From Eudorina sp. 2006-703-Eu-15 (Eukaryota > Chlorophyta > Chlorophyceae > Chlamydomonadales > Volvocaceae), in contig BDSI01000024.1 of the NCBI GenBank assembly GCA_003117195.1, positions 337,237 through 401,236 on the forward strand: a stretch of 64,000 bases of DNA, read 5' to 3'. The position numbers and the translations under genes were made by a program. Shown piece after piece: positions 52,801-62,467 of this stretch. The notes beneath the pieces were generated by a model, which searched no databases, was not told the origin of the DNA, and saw nothing but the letters and a program-made list of their open reading frames with translations. Numbering within the stretch: position 1 is the stretch's first letter; every line of letters begins with the position of its first letter.

Positions 52801-55642
52801 GCGTCTGCGCATTGATGAACCCAACTGCTGGCCCCGTCCATAAGCTGGCAAGATCTCCACCCGGCGCCCTCCCACCTCCGCTCACCAAGTCCGGTCAACC
52901 CCCTCACCCAGTGCCCCCCCCACCGAATGGGCCCCTCCATCACCCCATCGCCCCCCTCACCACCACGTTGCAGCAGACGGGCACATCCTCGCGCTGCCGC
53001 AGCTCCGTGGGCCGCTTGTACACCACCCGGTACCGCTCCGGCGGCACACTCGCGCCCGCCAGGACCTCCCCGGCGGCAGACGCCAGGTACAGCCACCTGC
53101 AGGGGGGGCGGGCCCAGGAAGGTTCGAAGGTGTTGACTCCTGGTTGGTTGATCTCCATGGACCCATGGGTCGGCAACATCACACGTTGTCGGCAGGGGAA
53201 ACGGAAACCGAAACCGAAACCGAAACCGGAACCCCCCGCCACGCCGCGCATGCACCGAGTCTCACCCACTCACTCACCCATCCTGCCCATCCCTCATTCC
53301 GCATCCAGTCAATGCCCTCATTGAATGAATGAATGAACGTTACAGCATTATTAAGGATGTTATAGCACGTATTGCTGGGTCCCGTCCACAATCACCTCTC
53401 TACACAGGTGACGTGGAGGGCCCCCGCGCGCAGCGCCACCAGGCCCAGCAGCCCCGCGCACGAGCCGAGCAGCAGCACCCGCACGTCCCGGTCGTCCTCA
53501 TCATCAGCACCATCGCCGCCGCCGTCGTCGGCAGCTTCCTCGCCGCTGCCGCCGCCTTTTTGGACGTCGGCGCTGATGACGACGCCGCCGCGGCCGCGAC
53601 GGGCCGCCGCCACTGCGGCCCGCACGGCTTCGCTGACCGCAGCGACCCGTGGGTCATCGTGAAGGACCCGCAGACAGCGTTTGGGCATCCGCAGGTCAGT
53701 CTGACGGGGGACGCGCAGGGAAGCAACCGTCGGACCCATGGGTCAGTCGCCTAGTGACAGATACGGCAACCTCTATAATTGCTGCGGTAGAACATTCAGG
53801 TGCCGTACATGTCGTACCTCGATGGTGACGAAGTTGTATGTGTCGCGGGTACGGACGTCCACCTCAGCGGTCCGCGGGGTCATCAACCTCGCAGGCAGCA
53901 GCTCCTCCCATCGCAGCTGGAGCCGCAGCGCGGCCGTGTCGTCGGCACGTGTGCCGGCGGCAGGCGCAGTAGCGGCGGCGGCGGCCGTACTGTACGACAG
54001 CGCCAGCGGACGGGACTCGGGCGCGGGCAGCGCCAGCCTCTCGGAATGGCAGCCTGCCTCCAAGGAACGTCGAGGAGAAAACACAGGCCGTGGGGAGGTC
54101 CTCCCGTGATTCTCCCACGTCTAGAAGGTTCGCAATATTTTGAATGATCCGGAAGCGGCCACGCACTCACGCCCAGGAGGCACCCCTGCTCCACGCCTCG
54201 CCCCGATGAGAGGTCATTCCCCCCCGGGGCAGGGCAGCTGGGCTAGTGCTCTCCGTTGATATGATCATACTTGATAAGGCGACGGTCAAATCACACACCG
54301 CCCGACACGCGCAGTTTTCAAGCATGCCCCACCCACCCACCCACCCACCCACCCACCTACACGCAAAATTCCCACACATGGCCCAAACCCGGCAGCCCGA
54401 GCACCAGCACCACCCACCCGCCAGCAGCTGCCCTGCCAGCATCCGCCCCGCGACGTCCAGCTGGGCCCGCAGCTGCGCGTGGTGGGGCTCCAAGGCCAGG
54501 CCTCTCTCCAGGGAGGTGACAGCGGCGGCGGGGCGGCCCAGCGCCGCCAGCGCCTGGCCCCGGTGCAGCAGGCCTCGGACCAACGCGCGGCGGGCGGCCG
54601 GATCCAGCAGACTGTACACCCAGCGGATGACGTACGGCAGTACGGCAGTACGGGGTAGTACAGCGCAGTGGGTTAGGAGAGGGCGGGGGATCAGGAGAAG
54701 CGGGCAGGCCGGCGGTACGTCAAGGGCCGGCCGCGTGTGCCGTATCGAATGCTGTACGATGGCACGCACTCACCCCAGAGGTCGTGCCTCAAGCTCAGCC
54801 ACGAGCGCCTCCGCTTCCTCCAGCGCCGCCTCCGGCAGTCCAGCTGCCAGCAGCGCCGCCGCCAGGTTGGCCCCCGCCACCGGCAGATCACGATGCGTCA
54901 GCCGGTTCGTGCGGCAGGTCCGCATCAGCAACGTCAGCGCGGCGGCTGCGGACAGCGGGTCCCCGGCCCGGAGGTACGACACTGCCTCCTGCGGCGTCAA
55001 CCGGATGACAAACACTGTTACGACGGTGTGTGTGCCGCTGAGTTCAAACGGTCCAGGAAAACGTGGCGCATTGCCGGAACCGCGCCGCATTCCGACACAA
55101 CGACGCGCAGCAGTGCGCCGCCACACCACATGCGCTGTCCCGCAAGGAGTCCATATGCAAACCGCGCGCCCTATGTTCCGCTCAGCGCGCGGTACCGCAT
55201 TGGCCATGTGCACGTGTGTACGACCATTGCCGTACGATTGCCGTACCTGGTTCATCTGGGTCAGCGTCTTGGGCGGCCGGCAGTGGCGCCCACTGCCTGG
55301 CGATCCGTCCTTCGATGCGGACCCGAGGACGCGGCCGCCCGAGCACACACCCCACTGTGCCCCCAGATCCGCGATGCGCGCCTCGAGAGCTGTACGGACT
55401 GTACGGACGGTATCGGGGGCGGCGGCGGCGGCGGCCGCGGTCGACGCCGCCGATGCGTCAATGGCGGCGGACCCGCCGACGTCTGTCGTCGCCTCGTCGT
55501 CCGTCGTGGCGGCGCCCATGGCGGCTGCTGCCGACTGCTCAGTGGCCGCTGCCGTCGGCGACGGGAGATGTGGCGAGGATGACGTAATCCCGGTTGCCGG
55601 ATGATGTGAAGGGCCTTGTGCTTCGGCGCCGACGCCGGCCAT
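46860..55642 (-). CDS. TPR plus tandem methyltransferase protein, PRMT9/PRMT7-like
   Basis: Exons (minus): 55642-55247, 54988-54774, 54611-54418, 54053-53818, 53700-53396, 53096-52961, 52194-51992, 51537-51468, 51090-50554, 50365-50224, 49794-49634, 49398-49302, 48758-48482, 48203-48103, 47833-47436, 47255-46860; 1287 residues with phase kept throughout. TPR-like helices lie at about 135-270 (LLHRGQALAALGRPAAAVTSLERGLALEP). Methyltransferase 1 (about 350-500) has CLRVLHDDPRVAAVSEAVRAAV, then VRVLLLGSCAGLLGLVALRAG, and TELLDDGLL. A beta-barrel follows with YVPLSEPK and VVWWYEVRLYG. Methyltransferase 2 (about 815-910) has VALDVGAGGGALALTAAAAGA and FDVFDAGLLGH, then VVPAAARVWAVGIEL, and a second barrel with GILNAVVFWYDLQLDEQ, close to PRMT9. 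TPR plus two domains is the PRMT9 plan; PRMT9 methylates splicing factor SF3B2 in animals. The double-glutamate loop is altered in both domains, so activity is uncertain. Exon 7 uses a GC donor (AG|GCAAGG). The last exon has no recognised homology. Confidence 0.85.
48811..48903 (-). tRNA. tRNA-Gln(CTG) with a 22-nt intron
   Basis: On the minus strand: acceptor GCTCCTG pairs with CAGGAGC; D-arm GTGT-AGTGGTTA-GCAC; anticodon stem GTAGA/TCTAC with loop CTCTGA, anticodon CTG, then a 22-nt intron (48845-48866) after position 37; T-arm CTGAG-TTCAAAT-CTCAG. The plus-strand TAAAAATAAA to the left gives a pol III terminator. It lies in the PRMT-like gene intron between 48759 and 49301, same strand. 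The Gln identity rests on the CTG loop; the acceptor differs from the common GGTCC- of eukaryotic tRNA-Gln. Confidence 0.8.
50101..50139 (-). repeat. SINE-like family member
   Basis: The minus strand reads GGCTGTCATCGATTCCCCGT, then GGGGTCTGCTGTAACATAA. It lies in the PRMT-like intron between exons 10 and 11. Confidence 0.75.
52495..52656. repeat. (CAC)n trinucleotide repeat, about 160 bp
   Basis: An uninterrupted CAC/ACC run in the PRMT-like intron between exons 6 and 7. It opens poly-Gly, poly-Val, poly-His, poly-Pro and poly-Thr frames that are not genes. Confidence 0.98.
53320..53365 (-). repeat. SINE-like tail remnants
   Basis: A (TGAA)n GAACGTTACAGC segment followed by ATTAAGGATGTTATAGCACG: two family 3' ends side by side, one with each tail type, in the PRMT-like intron between exons 5 and 6. 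Confidence 0.6.
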
Positions 55643-57116
55643 GACATGCGCGGTGCATCCACGCGAATCGCAGCTCGGGTACGGCATGTACGGACTAAAG
55701 ATGGCGGATCTGCAACGGGGCATTGACATCGGCCTTGCAATCATGACTGTTCTATAGATATCGTGAGACCATGCTGCCGTACATCGACTCAAGCGATAGG
55801 TGTCGGGCTCAGAGGGCTCGGCGGTGCAGCCCAAAGCGGCATGTACGAAGTGCCGTATGATTACTCAGGTGGCTTGCAGTTCTTTGCCCGGAGTACGGCA
55901 TATGCCAGCTCGTCGAGGAGGGAGAATGCGGGCTCCTCATGCAGCGAGGAGTGCCGTACTAGCGACGCGGGCGGCGACAGGCACGATGTGCGTTTCCGGT
56001 TGGCGGCAGGGCTTGGCGTGCTGCTCCATGTTGTGATGTTGGGCCGGAAGGCATGCGCCGCGTTGCACGATTGGGGCAAATCCGCCGTTGACTCACAGCC
56101 ATAAGGATCAAGCGCGATTGGTATGCCGGCGATATAGTAGTCCTGCTTTTGCAGCCATGGAAAGGAGGGCGGTCGCGCAGGACGAAGGTTGAGCTGCGTG
56201 AGGTTTTCGCCTCGATGGCAACTACAGCGCCACCGTGTTGAATGGAGCCTGCCTGGAATCCTGCCGGCAACAACGATTTGAGTTGTGGTAGTGTTGGTGA
56301 CGATCAGGAACTGTTTAACGAAGGGAAACTGTGCTCGGGCGTCCGAAGGGTGGCTATCGCGCCGCGGCGAAGCGGCTTCGAGGATTTGTTGGAATTCGCT
56401 GCACTAAGCAATGCACTGGCCTCACTTCAAATTTTTTGTTGTCAATGAGTGGGCAATTACGCAGTTGGTGCTATGGCACGTTAAGTGATACTGTATCCGA
56501 TTGCCTCGACGGTGGATCCGACGTACGGGCGCCCACTGCCTCGAACAGATGCGCAACCATGCGAAGCTTGATAGCAACCATGTTGTTTTTCCTGGTAAGG
56601 CACCGCTATCTCCGCGTCAAAAGACGCTACGCCGATTTAGGCACACAGGTAGGGTGTGCGGCGACTTGATATTTGTCAGTCTGGAGTCTGGGCAACTTTT
56701 CAATATTAGTAGGTCCAGTCTGGGCATAATTTTAAAATAAATGCATGAATTTACCACTGTGCGACAATTTGATGCTTGGTCAAACGCGACTGATGGAAAT
56801 ATCCAACAATCGTTAGTTCAGGTATTCCAAGAATAATTTTCATCATGGCCTTAGAGGTATGCATGTAAACAAATTACCGCGTAGGGCATGTATTTGGCGA
56901 TTCCACACTTTTACTGTACGAGCAACTTTTCCGAGGTCCACATCAGTCTCCACCCTATCTGACTTCCTAGAGGGCAGAGATATTAGCAAGGGGCGCATAA
57001 TGGATTCTTCAGGGCAAGGCTTGGTGGCTGGCAGGGTGTCGGAAATGGAAACACAGTCAATTGAACACTACTCGGCGCCTTTGCCATGGTGGGTGAATGT
57101 TATGGGTTAATGCCTA
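55643..57116. promoter_or_regulatory. Shared divergent promoter region (PRMT-like and queuosine salvage genes)
   Basis: Both genes are transcribed outward from this 1.47 kb. Sequence from about 56380 becomes AT-richer toward the queuosine gene. No TATA box or known element was recognised with confidence. Open frames here overlap and match nothing. Confidence 0.5.
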
Positions 57117-59542
57117 ATGTGTTTGATGGCTCGGATCCCGCCGCATCTTGACTTAGATACGCCTCATTTAGCGTATGGCAACCGTAGGATATTGACAAGT
57201 TCATTGGCGCCGCCCGTAAACGCCGTCAAGACCACAACACAGTTCGTTGCTGATCGAGCCGAGCACGTCCAAATTGACCAACAAGGTGCGAACGCACGGG
57301 AGCGCCGCGACAGGAAAGAGCTCCGTCTCTGACGATTTCCACTTCGCTTTCTTTTGATAACCCTTTTAATTTGTGTTTCTCTCTTTGACAGCAATCATCC
57401 AGGCCGTGAATGACCTGACGCTGGATAAACTAAAACAGCTGACGGCTCCCGCGGCTTTCAATAAGGGTAAGGCTCATCAACCACAGCATCACCAACCACA
57501 GCAGTATTACGGCATCATAATTTTCATATTCCCGCTCTGGTCCTCAAAATGTTTCGTGTGACGTCACGGCAGAGACGTCCACGTCCCCACACGGTCGCGC
57601 GGCCCCGCAGCCCTGTCCTTGAACCAACAGACCCCTGCATCCGTGTCGCCGATGTGCAGAAATCCACTACGTGGACGAAGGGCCCCTGACGGTGCAGTAC
57701 CTGCTCGTCGTGGACGCTTTAAACTTCTGCTTCTGGCCGGGTGCGCGCTTGCTTGCGTGGGGCCAGCCTGCAGGTGTCGTGTGCTGCTGCCATAAATCGT
57801 CAAACGCTGGCGAGCAGCCACTGAACCCGGGCCCGGGCGAGCAATGCTCGGTTTGACCAGGACCAGGTTGGGCTGGTGGTGCTAGTTACCCGCTTCCCTG
57901 CAGGCCCGGGCTTACCGAAGGCAGCCTGCCACCTGGCAACAACTCCGTTGCGCACCCGCTGGGGCCTACCTCCGCTCGCGCTCACCCGCCTTGTGCCTCG
58001 CCAATGCCCCCCACCTCCCGAGTCCGCGCGCCCACCTACCCTCACACCACGACAGCGTGCCAGTACCGTACCCGGCCAGCCTGAGCCTTCGCCCAACACA
58101 TCATGGGCTGCAGCTTACCGCTGGGTGCCCCCCGTGGGACATCTCACCGACCCGCAGATGACGAGCTGGAGTACGAGAACCTGGCCGTGGGCGTCAAAGT
58201 GAGCACACTGCGGTGGCGCAAAGGACGCTTAGGGGTGGGAAGCCAGGGGCCTTTTCGCGGAACGGAGAGAGACTGAGCGAGGAGGTGGAGGTGGAGGTGA
58301 CCGGACCCATCTGACCGGACCCTCCCCCTCTGGAGGGATCCATCGGGGGGCGGGGCACTGGATCGGGGGTGGCGGGAGGCTGAAATGGTCCACCCAATGG
58401 TCCACCCAAGCCAGCCCGGGACGTCCCCAGGGGGTAAAGGATAAATACGCTTAAAACGAACTCGGCCCTCGTGAGTTGCAGACCGTGGGGCTGCTGGGCC
58501 GGGGTGGGGGGGTTACCGACGCAGGTGTGATCTGGCTGACGCAGATCTGATCTGGGTCGACCCTGTTGATGGGGATTCGTGGCGTCGCGCCCCGAGTTGT
58601 GCCACGCGTCAGTCATGCCGCTGCACAGCGATCCGGGACGTGGGTTATCACCTGCCTGGCAGGGTCGGGGCCGCGCTGGGATGCAGTCACGCAACGGCCT
58701 GCACCACAGAGGTCTCTCTCGGGCGCAGGGCGGTTCGACCCTCCAGTCCTGGCCCTGGCCCGGTCGCGCCGGCTGGGGCCCCTTGACGATTCCCGTCTTC
58801 TGGGTCGGCTGCGCCTGCGTTACCCCTGCAGCTGCTCTGCGCTACCCTTCCCAAAGACCGCCCGCCGCCGCGGGGCCGATGTGCAGGAAGGCCTCCACTC
58901 CGAGCACTCCCAAACCCTTGCCCCAATGCAGTCCGCGAAACCCTTCTCCCCGCCTACCATCATCCATCATCCTATTGTCATCCATCTCCCCTGCTGTCCG
59001 TGCCGCCTGCTTAGTGACGACGGGCGTGGTCGCGTCGCGCGCATCTCTGCCCCCCCCCCAGGCTGCCCTGGAGGCGGACCCCACAGCGCTGGAGTCGGAG
59101 AAGCTGATGTGGATGACCGGGGAGGACGTGCAGCGGCTGCTGGGCTGGAGCCGGGAGGTGCCGCTGCAGGACGAGCGGGCGCGGCTGCTGCGGGAGGTGG
59201 GTGGGTGGACGTGGGTGTCCTGTCCGTGTGTTCTTAGGCAGGGTGTCCGTGTATGAAAGGAAACTGAGCCGCGTGTCCGTGTGTTTATGTGACGGGGAAG
59301 GGGGAGCTTATTAAGGGGCCTCGCTTGCAGTGTGCGGGTTGGGGTGCATGGGAAGCGATGCGGGTGCGCATGGGACGGGTGCGGATGGGACGGCGTCCAC
59401 GGCTTGTGACGACGTTCGCGAATGGACATTGGCGGGGAAGGTTGTGTGTGGGATGTTGGTGTGGGGGGCGGGGAAGGGGGTAGGGCTCGGGGGCGGCGGA
59501 CGGGGCCTCGCCGCCCTGCCCCCTTCCCCGGGGCGTGGCCCC

Positions 59543-59589
<47 letters not shown>

Positions 59590-62467
59590 ACAGGTTGCAC
59601 ATGGCAGCCCCCGTCACGTCCGAGGGCGGAGGAGGTGACATCGTGACAGCTGCCGCTGGTAACCTACTGCGGTTTCGCTGTCTTGGGTGGCATATCAAGT
59701 GCGCATCTGTTCGTGGGGGGCGCTCTGACACACACGTGGGGCGGTTCTGTGTGGGCTCTCATTAAACACACATGAGAGCCCATTAGGGTCCTCGCAAGTC
59801 GTGTCTCTCGGTTTATTTTAACACATGAGAGCCCGCGCTTACCGCTCAGACTGGACCGCCCCTGGATGGATGGATGGATGGATGGATGCCTGGTGCGCAG
59901 GTCGGCAGTTCGTTGATTCAGCACTTTGGGGGGTCGGCGGCCAAGATGGTGGAGGCGGCAGGTGCGTGTCGGGTGTCGGGTGGGGAAGGTGGCGAGGGTG
60001 AGGGCAAGGAGGAGGAGGGTGGAGGGGCATGCCCTCCTTCGTAAGGCCGTTGGCGCAGGCAGGCAGCGCCGGAGACGCAGCTCCCCGTGTGCGCCTCTGG
60101 AGACCCGCTGGTCCGACTTTTGTGGGCAGGCAAGGCGGCGATGTGGACACACGGCGGGCAGGCGTCGCCGTGCCCGTCCGCCCGACTCGGGTGGCATCCA
60201 GTACTCCGTCTGGCGAGCGACCCCTGCCTGCTCGCTTCCTGCTCCGCCATAAGGCCCGCCCTACTGCTTCAGGTACTGCCAACCCTTAGATCACCGCAGG
60301 AATTCCGTTTTTCAGCATTTATCACATGCCGTATTTGTTCCTGTCTCTCCCTCCGTCCCCCTCGTGCCCTCCTGCGGCGGGGTGCAGGCGGGTCGGCCCT
60401 GACGTTGGTGCAGCTCGTGTCGCAGCTGTTCCCGGGCTTCCGCGACCATGCGGTGTACAAGGGTGGGTGGGTGGGTGGGTGGGTGGAGTGCCTGGGTGGG
60501 TGGGTGGGTGGGTGGGCAGGCGTCTGGCTGGGTGGGGTTGTGGAGCACATAAACGGTGTGTCTGGGCGGGTGCCGGCCGCGTGGGTCGAGGGGGGGTAAG
60601 GCGGCAGTTGGTGCAGGCGGGTGGGCACCTGGACAAACCCCGGGCTCCCGCATCCTCCAGGTACAGTCGAGTCTGGCAGCATTCGCTCTGGCAGCAGCGC
60701 AGTAAAAATATGTCCACCAATTTCCTATACCCAACCTCCTCTTTCCCTGGCCGCCAGGTCACCAGGTCTTCATGTACAAGCGCGCGCAGATCTTCGTGGG
60801 GGACGTGTACGGCGCGTTCGGCGGGAAGGGGCTGGGCAACTTCTGGGTGAGTGGGCCGGCGGGTCGGGCCCGAGGGCGGGCGGGGGTACATGAATACGCA
60901 ATCGGTGATGGGTACGCGATTTCGCTGTCTTTATTGACAGGAAAGGGGGTATATGAATGTGCTGGGCACGGCCGGCACAGCACAGGCACTGTGGCGTCCC
61001 GCATGTACGGCCGGTGGCCAACCCTGGAGCCACTCCTAGCTTTGGGGATTGAAAGGAAGAAACCAACCCAGAAACGAACCCGGACACACCTAGAATTACG
61101 CAGAGTACTCGCGTGACAAGTGGGGGTTAGGCCGATCCGAGCACAGCACAGCAGCGTTACAGCACCTGTCCCCGCTCTGACCCTGATCCGAGCGCTTGCA
61201 TGGCCGAGTTCCCGAAACAGCGCTGCCGTGACCGAGCCGTGACGACCGTGTTTGGAAGCCTGCGCCGAAACCATGTCGTACTATTGTCGTACAGGACATT
61301 GACCAGCTGACCATGTTCGCGGACTACCGTGTGCCTGTGGTGCTCCGGACGATGGGTATGCTGTCGTACAGCGACGAGCTGGCGCAAAAGGTGCGCGTGT
61401 GGGTGTGTGGGTGTGGGTGGTGAAGGGGAAGGAGAAGGGGGGTTTCGGGCCGCAACCGTCCCGCGGCTCCTCCGCGCGCGTGCAGTTGCGTGCAGTAGGT
61501 GGGGGGCCACGCTCAAGCGCGGGACGGGACAGATGGGTCGGGACACCCGGCAGCCGCGAGGCCGACGCAAACACGCAGTTCACGCATGTGCACAGACATA
61601 CGCACACACATACACAAACGCTGAACTCCTCTGCCAGCGGCTCAGTCCTCTTATTGTCCTCTTATTATGCAGACGGCTGTCGGCTGCTGCCTGTATGGTG
61701 GCAACTGGCTTGGGTCGGGCATGTTTAACACACGCGCAACACACGTGCCTCCGCCGGTCACCGGGCCCCCCCAACCTGATCCGCGGCGCCCCCGGACCGA
61801 CCCGTAGATCGAGCGCCGCGAGCTGATCCCTCCCGGCAGCGAGGAGGAGGTTGAGATCCGGGCGTGTACGGTGGTGGCGGTGGAGCGGATGCGGGAGGCC
61901 ATCGCGCACAAGTTCCTGGGTGAGCGGCGACTGGGCGCAGCGGGCGGAAGTGCATGCGGGGGAGATGGATGTGAAGGCAAGCCCAGACACACCCGGCGTG
62001 TACGTGGGTGTGTGTGGGGATGTGTGTGGGGATGTGGGGGGGGAAGGGCCGGATTGGTTGGTTGGGTGGGTGGGTCGCGCGGTGGGTGGGTGCGCGGCAA
62101 CGCGAGGGATTGATTCGGCATTCGCGGGGAAGGCCTCGGTAAGGTCTCCTGGCGCTGTGCGCTCGGGAGGGGCGTCTTTAGGTGCCGCCGCCGCCCTCTG
62201 CCGGCCTCGCTGCCGCCTCATCAAGTATCGTCAAGTAATTGTCTCACCGTGCTGCGTTCGCCTGGGCTGTTGCTTCCCCTCATCTTCTCATCCCATCTCT
62301 GTCTATCTCGCTGCTCCTGCACCTGCACCTGGATCTGGATCTGGGCCTCAGGTTCCGGAGCGCAGCTGCCCCACGCCATCCAGCTGGACTGGTGGCTGTG
62401 GGACATTGGCGAGCGGGACCGCAAGATCCACCCGCCCCACCACCGCGCCCTCACCATCTTCTACTGA
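57117..62467 (+). CDS. QNG1: Queuosine 5'-phosphate N-glycosylase (queuosine salvage protein, DUF2419)
   Basis: Exons: 57117-57285, 57392-57466, 57660-57740, 58158-58198, 59062-59196, 59901-59961, 60388-60462, 60758-60846, 61295-61390, 61808-61919, 62352-62467; 349 residues, close to the 341 of human C9orf64/QNG1, phase kept at all junctions. It releases queuine from queuosine nucleotide so the base can be re-inserted into tRNAs with GUN anticodons. Family motifs in order: VADRAEHVQID (about 43-53), IHYVDEGPLTVQYLLVVDALNFCFWP (split over exons 3-4), ELEYENLA, LIQHFGGSAAKMVE, FPGFRD, FMYKRAQIFVGDVYGAF, MFADYRVPVVLRTMGML, EVEIRACTVVAVE, QLDWWLWDIGE and the C-terminal HHRALTIFY. The start is the ATG at 57117 or the in-frame ATG at 57126; neither is conserved, so an extra upstream exon is possible. 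Confidence 0.93.
59544..59588. repeat. (GT)n microsatellite
   Basis: A GT run in QNG1 intron 5. Confidence 0.97.
59780..59826. repeat. Dispersed 45-bp element, copy 2
   Basis: Same sequence as 3175-3220 (CCATTAGGGTCCTCGCAAG ... GGTTTATTTTAACACA), here without the CA run, in QNG1 intron 5 next to a (GGAT)n tract at 59865-59887. Confidence 0.9.
60463..60536. repeat. (GGGT)n tract at a splice donor
   Basis: Tetranucleotide GGGT repeats begin at the donor of QNG1 exon 7 and offer many alternative GT donors. Confidence 0.9.

Noticed and set aside
52161..53255. 364-residue minus-strand frame with a long poly-Gly run
   Set aside because: It is generated by the (CAC)n intron repeat. Its ends coincide with real PRMT-like exons, but the middle is intron.
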